A stretch of DNA of 64,000 nucleotides from the NCBI GenBank assembly GCA_027924585.1, contig BSBM01000190.1:1364001-1428000 (forward strand), in the 5' to 3' direction. The stretch comes from Larix kaempferi (lineage: Eukaryota > Streptophyta > Pinopsida > Pinales > Pinaceae). Position numbers and translations under genes: made by a program. Shown here piece after piece: positions 62,274 through 64,000 of this stretch. The notes under the pieces were generated by a model. That model worked only from the letters and a program-made list of their open reading frames with translations. It made no database searches and was not told the origin of the DNA. The stretch's first letter is position 1, and each line of letters opens with the position of its first letter.

Positions 62274-63330
62274 CTAAGTCAAATAATCCTGAAGCCATAC
62301 CACTTCACAACTAGCAGAGCAAGCAAACATATATTCTGCTTTGGTTGTGCTGAGAGACACACTAGACTGCTTCCTACTAAACCACGAGATCATGGCCGAT
62401 CCCAGACAATAACATCCTCTCGATGTGCTCTTCCTTTCTGATACACTTCCTGCCCAATCAACATCTGTGTATCCATCTGAAGTCATGATCTCCAAGATAA
62501 CATAGATCAAAGTCTATCATACCCTTTAGGTACCTCATCACATGCTTTGCAACTATTAATTGAGCACGTTTAGGTTCCACTGGATACTGCCTAAAGGTGT
62601 TCATAGCAAAGCATATATTTGACCTAGTATTCATCAGATACATCAATGACCCAATAATCTGTCTGTATAGAATTACATCCACTAACTTTTATGAGTCATC
62701 CGCTAATAGCTTCAAGTTGGAATCCACGAGAGTGGCCATTCCAACACATCAAATCTTTTCAAGATTTCTCAGCATACTTTCCCTGGTTGAGAAAGATTCC
62801 TTCTGAGCCTTGCCATACTTTTAGACCTAGGAAGTAAGAGATCTTTCATTTTCATTTCTGCAACCATCTTCTTCTTTATTTTCATGATCTATTTGTAAAA
62901 ATAGATCATCCACATACAGTAATAGTATGACAGGTTCATCATTCGTAACGGATTAGCTTTACTTTTGGTAAAGCCCAAGCTTATCAAGAAACTGTCAATT
63001 CTCCCTTTGTGACTGAACATCATTCACACTCTGCATTGAGTGATTTTCTGCATATCTATCTGTGCCATCTCTCGTCATATGGGTCTACTGATATGAGCCT
63101 TAATATCATTCTAACTCTGTGGTGAGTTCCTTCTTGCATCCATGTCATTTGTGTATGGAAACCATATTCAACCTTGTAGCAAAGGTTGAGATCCACATCA
63201 CCCATGGTGATCATTAAGCTCATCAATTGACTATCGATCCTGGGTACCCATACAGAGCTTTCTTCAATTGAATCCTTGATTCGCACTTCTTCTTCAATTA
63301 CATCATTAAGATAATGATCTTATCTAGCCA
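62274..63330 (-). pseudogene. Copia reverse transcriptase-RNase H, decayed
   Basis: On the minus strand, in order: EEEVRIKDSIEE and KKALYG near 63300-63235; RIDSFLISLGFTKSKANP near 62960-63000; LLLYVDDLFLQ, with the RT catalytic YVDD at about 62902-62913; then VDVILYRQIIGSLMYL (62680-62640) and KHVMRYLKG; then DGYTDVDWAGSVSERKSTSR, STTKAEYM and WLQDYL (62470-62274), the RNase H domain. RT before RNase H at the 3' end fits Ty1/Copia. Several frameshifts, stops and small deletions separate the blocks. A segment of the RIDSxLMSLGF type occurs twice. Confidence 0.88.
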
Positions 63331-64000
63331 CTTGGAGCAAACATCTCATCATGATTCTCTTCCTCTTTCTAAGAGAATCTTCTAGCCACGAGCCTTCTAT
63401 ATTATGTTTGATTGTAAATCTTCTTGTTGAACATCCATCACTTGTTCGGTGTTCATCATTCTTCATGATCTTTCCTACAAATCAAGATTAAGTACATGAT
63501 TAGTAATGCTTCATAATCATCAAATCATGTTGACATGATAACCTATTATGCATACAGATATGATTTACATAGTTATGCTACTATCTTGACCAATACTTTG
63601 GCACAACACTTCTCCATATCCTGTATGCATACAGTGGCTATCTAGATGCCTTCCATCTCTACCAGAACATACTATCGAGAGTGTGCACAGCTCTCAGCAT
63701 GTCAGCAAAGATGTTTCATTCTAGACAAGCAACAATGGAATGTTTGTCCAAATTACCAATCATATGCATATTAGTAGTATATTGTTCAATGTTATATGAA
63801 TGTTTACACTCAGCATGATATATTCTAGGAATACAAATATGCATACAATTATTACAAGCAATATCATTTACTATTTCAAATAACAACTCAAATACTTATC
63901 TTTTATGTTTGTGTGGTTGCCTCCCACTTGATCTTCTATATGACTTTAGAACTTCTATTAATCATTTTGTACCACTGTGCATGCTCAAGTGTGCACTAGT
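63331..64000. other. Upstream part of the right Copia element, nothing recognised
   Basis: Should contain the start of RT or integrase if the element is continuous, but I could not read any domain with confidence. AT-rich and heavily decayed. Confidence 0.35.

Overview
The window reads as nuclear DNA of a large, repeat-rich seed-plant genome. It is AT-rich, has plant-type GT/AG introns, and is filled with nested LTR retrotransposons primed by initiator-Met tRNA, CACTA DNA transposon parts and LINE debris. A gymnosperm (conifer) is my best guess from the style of the Gypsy gag/pol and of the LINE remnant, but this is recall and low confidence. I found no intact protein-coding host gene; nearly everything is a mobile element or a broken gene.

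Layout. 1-3117: 5' half of a minus-strand Copia element (gag-protease fragment, leader, primer-binding site, LTR). 3041-4171: a cloud of GTTCATGAAC palindromes around a CACTA TNP2-like transposase fragment. 4592-18359: a multi-exon pseudogene of unknown function ('gene A'), split by a complete but old Ty3/Gypsy chromovirus (element I, 5071-16903, TSD AACTA). 19.2-22.7 kb: a 68-bp minisatellite, a large foldback (MITE-like) element, an ~80-bp repeat array and two short tandem duplications. 24.2-26.4+ kb: a decayed Gypsy 3' end. 27.5-44.5 kb: a minus-strand multi-exon pseudogene ('gene B') with an RNase H/DDE-like signature, split by a complete Gypsy chromovirus with 4.5-kb LTRs (element II, 28911-42907, TSD TGTAT). 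46.1-46.7 kb: another Gypsy remnant. 47047-59785: a 12.7-kb non-autonomous CACTA element bounded by CACTAGTAC/GTACTAGTG ends and a 3-bp ACA duplication. It carries an exon of a DRG-family GTPase gene, other exon-like pieces, a LINE fragment and a tRNA-like sequence. 60065-63.3 kb: 3' half of a second minus-strand Copia element with unusual tandem repeats between pol and its LTR.

Relationships. Elements I and II both landed inside coding exons. Removing each one together with one copy of its target duplication restores a continuous reading frame, so the interrupted genes can be followed across the gap. Stop codons in the two Gypsy polyproteins are mostly TAG, and the reading frames are otherwise nearly free of indels. 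This suggests decay mainly by C-to-T change, as expected for long-term cytosine (CG/CHG) methylation. The CACTA element is the part most likely to be biologically novel, because it has mobilised pieces of unrelated genes.
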